From Ustulina deusta (taxonomy: Eukaryota; Ascomycota; Sordariomycetes; Xylariales; Xylariaceae): a stretch of DNA of 64,000 nt. The DNA is taken from positions 1,054,001 to 1,118,000 of the forward strand of contig JAJNNX010000003.1 in assembly GCA_023159155.1 (NCBI GenBank), read 5' to 3'. A program made the translations under genes and the position numbers. The notes under the pieces are model-generated. The model saw only the letters and a list, made by a program, of their open reading frames with translations. It was not told where the DNA came from and did not search any database. Shown piece by piece: positions 61,425 to 64,000 of this stretch (position 1 is its first letter; each line of letters begins with the position of its first letter).

Positions 61425-62430
61425 CGCTGCTGTTGATGAGTCGCGACCAGATGCCCCCGTCATCGGTTGCTTGGACTCGTTTCCAAGCAAGCTTGGCCTG
61501 GATATACTGACGCATAACGATGGCGAGTAACAGAATGCTAATAGCACAGCTCAAGATGGCTATACTGGATTAGTATCCACCGAAGCATACTGGTGCAGGA
61601 TGATAGGTGGGAGGGAGGTAAGGACTAGCTAGGCTCACATTGCGCATTTGCTACGACCATGTATACAATAAAGCTGCTTTGCACGGGCGGTGTTTGGAGC
61701 ACGCTGATCGTAGCTACCGCCAGAACGATTGGCGCGACTCTACCAACCACAGCATAGATACGTTCTTCATTCCGTCTCGTCGCCCAGAAGTTGTACATCT
61801 TCGCTGTTACCTGGATGCAGCTGGTAACTGCATTAGAAACGTCGTGCGGTCGATGAGATTCACTCGACTTACAAGGCTAAGAGATAGCTTGATTCCACGA
61901 TATAGCAAAATAAGCCTATGGGTTCAGTTCGGATTAGCCAAGCAGGCATACTACAGACAGACGCCCAGCGGTAGGTGTTCTTGACATACGGATAACTGCT
62001 AGAATTCGCATGAAGCCGAAGTTGCCATTATTGAAAATGACGTCGGCATTCTTGTAGTTCGCCTTTATATAGTACAATTGCGCCCACAGCAGATCATTCC
62101 ATAGACTAGGAATAATGAGTCAGTGGCTTCACGACTTCTATCAGGGTCTCTAAGACCTACGTGTAATTGTAAATTTGTTGGATGATACTGCTAATGGTGC
62201 ATAAGAGCGCGAAGTACCCTACCAGGGTTATATCTATAGTACACGAGACATTCGTCAGTCAGGAACATTTACAGTCAGGATCAGGAATAGACGAGGTAGA
62301 ACACACAGCCCAATCGCTCGTTGCTTCTCCAATAAAGCCACAGCAGAAGAATGTTAGTGAATAAGCAAATGAAGGTGAAAATCAGCACTCCAACCGCGTC
62401 TCCAAGCGTGCCCTCGGGCAGCTGAGACAT
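60726..62430 (-). CDS. Fungal multi-pass integral membrane protein, with an apparent 1-nt frameshift
   Basis: Exons 62307-62430, 62161-62233, 61873-62105, 61639-61820, 61256-61559 and 60726-61191 have good GT-AG ends and phases that agree except inside exon 3. There, near 61990-61995, the frame of 'NADVIFNNGNFGFMRILAV' must shift by one base to enter 'YPYVKNTYRWASV'. With that base the product is about 460 residues with several helices ('GVLIFTFICLFTNILLLW', 'LVGYFALLCTISSIIQQ', 'LFCYIVESSYLLAL', 'AISILLLAIVMR', 'IIGYTFGVTPGLAIWVVFGL') and a cytoplasmic tail. A Ser/Asn repeat loop is present. The pattern is one I associate with conserved fungal membrane proteins of unknown function. Either a sequencing error or a recently broken gene. 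Confidence 0.65.
61368..61436 (-). repeat. Coding trinucleotide repeat (Asn-Ser run)
   Basis: About ten alternating Ser and Asn codons (AGC/AAC-type; GCTGTT on the plus strand) inside exon 5 of the membrane-protein gene, in a predicted loop. Length would vary by slippage in multiples of three, so the frame is kept. Confidence 0.75.
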
Positions 62431-63316
62431 TGCGTGGAGTTCTCGGGCGCGACGCGATTGCTAGATAATTGACGACCGTAGATGATGCGCATGTACGCTT
62501 ACCGTGGCCTCAGCAAGATGGAGGGCCATGAGTGAGGTACGGCGAGGGAATGGAAGGTTTGCTTGAAGGCCCCTCTTGACGGCAGCAGACATGAAATTAT
62601 CTGTAGTCGGCATTGATCCCTGATTTGTGGTGCTTTCAATCCTAATGTAGCGAGGTTGCACCCGGCAAGACATGCCAAGATGTCTGTACATAGCAGATAT
62701 ATTGGTTGTTGGCAAATAGACGTGCAGAAGACGCGCATATCCTCTGCGGGGTCGCCAGCCGTCCCGATCCCGTGAAACAATACATTGTACAAGACAACAC
62801 ATTGGTGTAGTACCTGGAAGTACGTGGGCCAATCGGTGCGTATTATTCGCCAGCTCGTTGTCTACTATGTAGTACCTATAAGTCGCGTCCAAACAAGAAA
62901 AGCAAGCAAAAAGCGTCCGGGCGCCTAGACTATCTCGTAGTATTGCTGTTAGCAACTGCATTAGTGCTTTCCAGACCGAGGAATCGATGAACTTCTCTGT
63001 ACCGATCAGTAAGTTATTAACCAGATCAGCTGTAGCAATGGTTCAACAGATATGACGCAAGCGCTGCCGGTCATTGTAGTGCCGTATAACCAAATTGTTT
63101 AAGAGGGTAGGTTTGTTTTATTGATACACAGGGAGTCACGAAGGACAAGGGTGCTGTACTTAGGGGGTTCTATGAATTCCAGGTACACTCCCTCGGTAGT
63201 CTCCGATATTGGGAAGCTAGAGAGTATTTTCACTCCTAAACCTTATTCCCCTCCTGTTTTTTATGTTGTCACTATCAAGGAGAAAAAAGAGGGAGGAGTG
63301 AAAGGAGTCTATAGAT
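62431..63316. other. Upstream region of the membrane-protein gene
   Basis: A 166-codon minus-strand frame at 62461-62961 ends at a possible donor (GTAAGC) and might contain a further 5' exon, but it is overlapped by another open frame, has no family and no convincing start. No other feature. Confidence 0.35.
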
Positions 63317-63671
63317 AAACTGAGGGTAGCCCACCCCTGTTGACCTGAGGGTACCTGTGCGTTTCGCAAGTAGAAATATCCCACAGAGTACTTCGCCTTA
63401 TTAAACTCATAAAACTTATACAGATTAATATATAATATAGGTATATATTTATAATTATATAACTGCTTAATTATATATATATATATATAATTAAGCAGTA
63501 TTATAAAAACTAGTAGTTTATGCATTAATAAAGGTTTTATTAATAAAAAAGCCCTATAAAAAGTTTATCGATAAGGTTTTGAGTTTAATGGGCAAAGTAC
63601 TCTATGGCGCATTGCTACTTATAAAATGTACGGGTACCCTCAGGTCAACGGGGGTGAGCTACCCTCAGTTT
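63317..63671. mobile_element. Foldback/MITE-like element, copy 3
   Basis: 355 bp with the same 44-bp ends as the copies at 52 kb, here with a few mismatches between the arms (63317-63360 and 63628-63671). The inner AGTACT-containing arms and the AT-rich centre are also shared. Its right flank, GTCTGATTACTC, is identical to that of copy 1, and its left flank (GTCTATAGAT) resembles copy 1's, so the true element probably extends to GAGT...ACTC. Confidence 0.8.
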
Positions 63672-64000
63672 GTCTGATTACTCGAGTGAAAGAGGTTGAG
63701 ACAAAGAAATGCAACCATGCGAGAAATCATAGCTAATTAGGTCTTACTGCAGGGTAGTAGAAAACCTGTCCAGCCAGGATTCCCGGTCCGCCTAGCAGCA
63801 TTCCCGGAAATTAGCCCAATTATGTTAAGCCCCGATATGTTACCAATGCTACTTTAGTGCCCGGACAACCATTCCCATTTAAATAATTCTCAGCTGCTGG
63901 CGGACTGACAATTGGCAGACGGCTATCATCTATGATCATCGGTCACTTAATCCGCCAGATAAATTCTATACAAAGCCAGCCCACGTCGGAAACTTCGAGG
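63672..64000. other. Intergenic sequence to the window end
   Basis: No gene or repeat recognised. Confidence 0.45.

Noticed and set aside
1..64000. CRISPR array or prokaryotic defence system
   Set aside because: No regularly spaced repeats with unique spacers, and gene content and introns are fungal.

Overview
The window looks like a chromosome segment of a filamentous ascomycete (Pezizomycotina, probably a Sordariomycete or close relative). The reasons are short GT-AG introns of about 50-75 nt, PTH11/rhodopsin-domain and CFEM receptors, a fungal hydroxyquinol pathway, and two very AT-rich blocks (about 1.3-20.4 kb and 33.25-40.29 kb) of LTR retrotransposons degraded by C-to-T/G-to-A changes typical of RIP (repeat-induced point mutation). 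Genus cannot be fixed from the sequence alone. All exon models were built by hand from splice signals and reading-frame phase; no alignment or RNA data were available.

Layout. 1-1.3 kb: no gene recognised. 1.3-20.4 kb: nested, inverted and deleted Ty3/Gypsy copies sharing one LTR family, with two GC-richer islands; one island is a solo LTR flanked by a CTAC target duplication. 20.6-30 kb: a gene island with an alcohol-acetyltransferase-like gene, a damaged rhodopsin-domain gene, a 3-ketodihydrosphingosine reductase-like SDR and a C2H2 zinc-finger protein. 30.0-41.8 kb: a hydroxyquinol 1,2-dioxygenase and a maleylacetate reductase transcribed divergently from a shared 610-bp intergenic region, then a 5'-truncated shikimate/quinate dehydrogenase-like gene split by a complete 7,045-bp Ty1/Copia element, then a SnoaL/NTF2-like gene. 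42-51.5 kb: gene-poor, with a subtilase pseudogene, a nine-exon MFS sugar-type transporter containing a 9-nt microexon, a TPR remnant and a small secreted EF-hand protein. 52-54 kb: two foldback (MITE-like) elements, a third partial copy and a solo LTR. 55-62.4 kb: a paraoxonase/arylesterase-like gene, a CFEM-rhodopsin receptor and a multi-pass membrane protein with one apparent frameshift. 63.3-63.7 kb: a third foldback element.

How it fits together. The dioxygenase and reductase are consecutive steps of the hydroxyquinol route (hydroxyquinol to maleylacetate to 3-oxoadipate). The adjacent shikimate/quinate dehydrogenase-like fragment suggests a former link to quinate-derived aromatics; it has been truncated and interrupted by the Copia insertion. 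The transporter at 46.5-48.5 kb could take up a related substrate, but that is only positional inference. No CRISPR, prokaryotic defence or obviously new enzymatic system was seen. The least familiar structures are the foldback elements with perfect 44-bp terminal repeats and the layered history of transposition and RIP.
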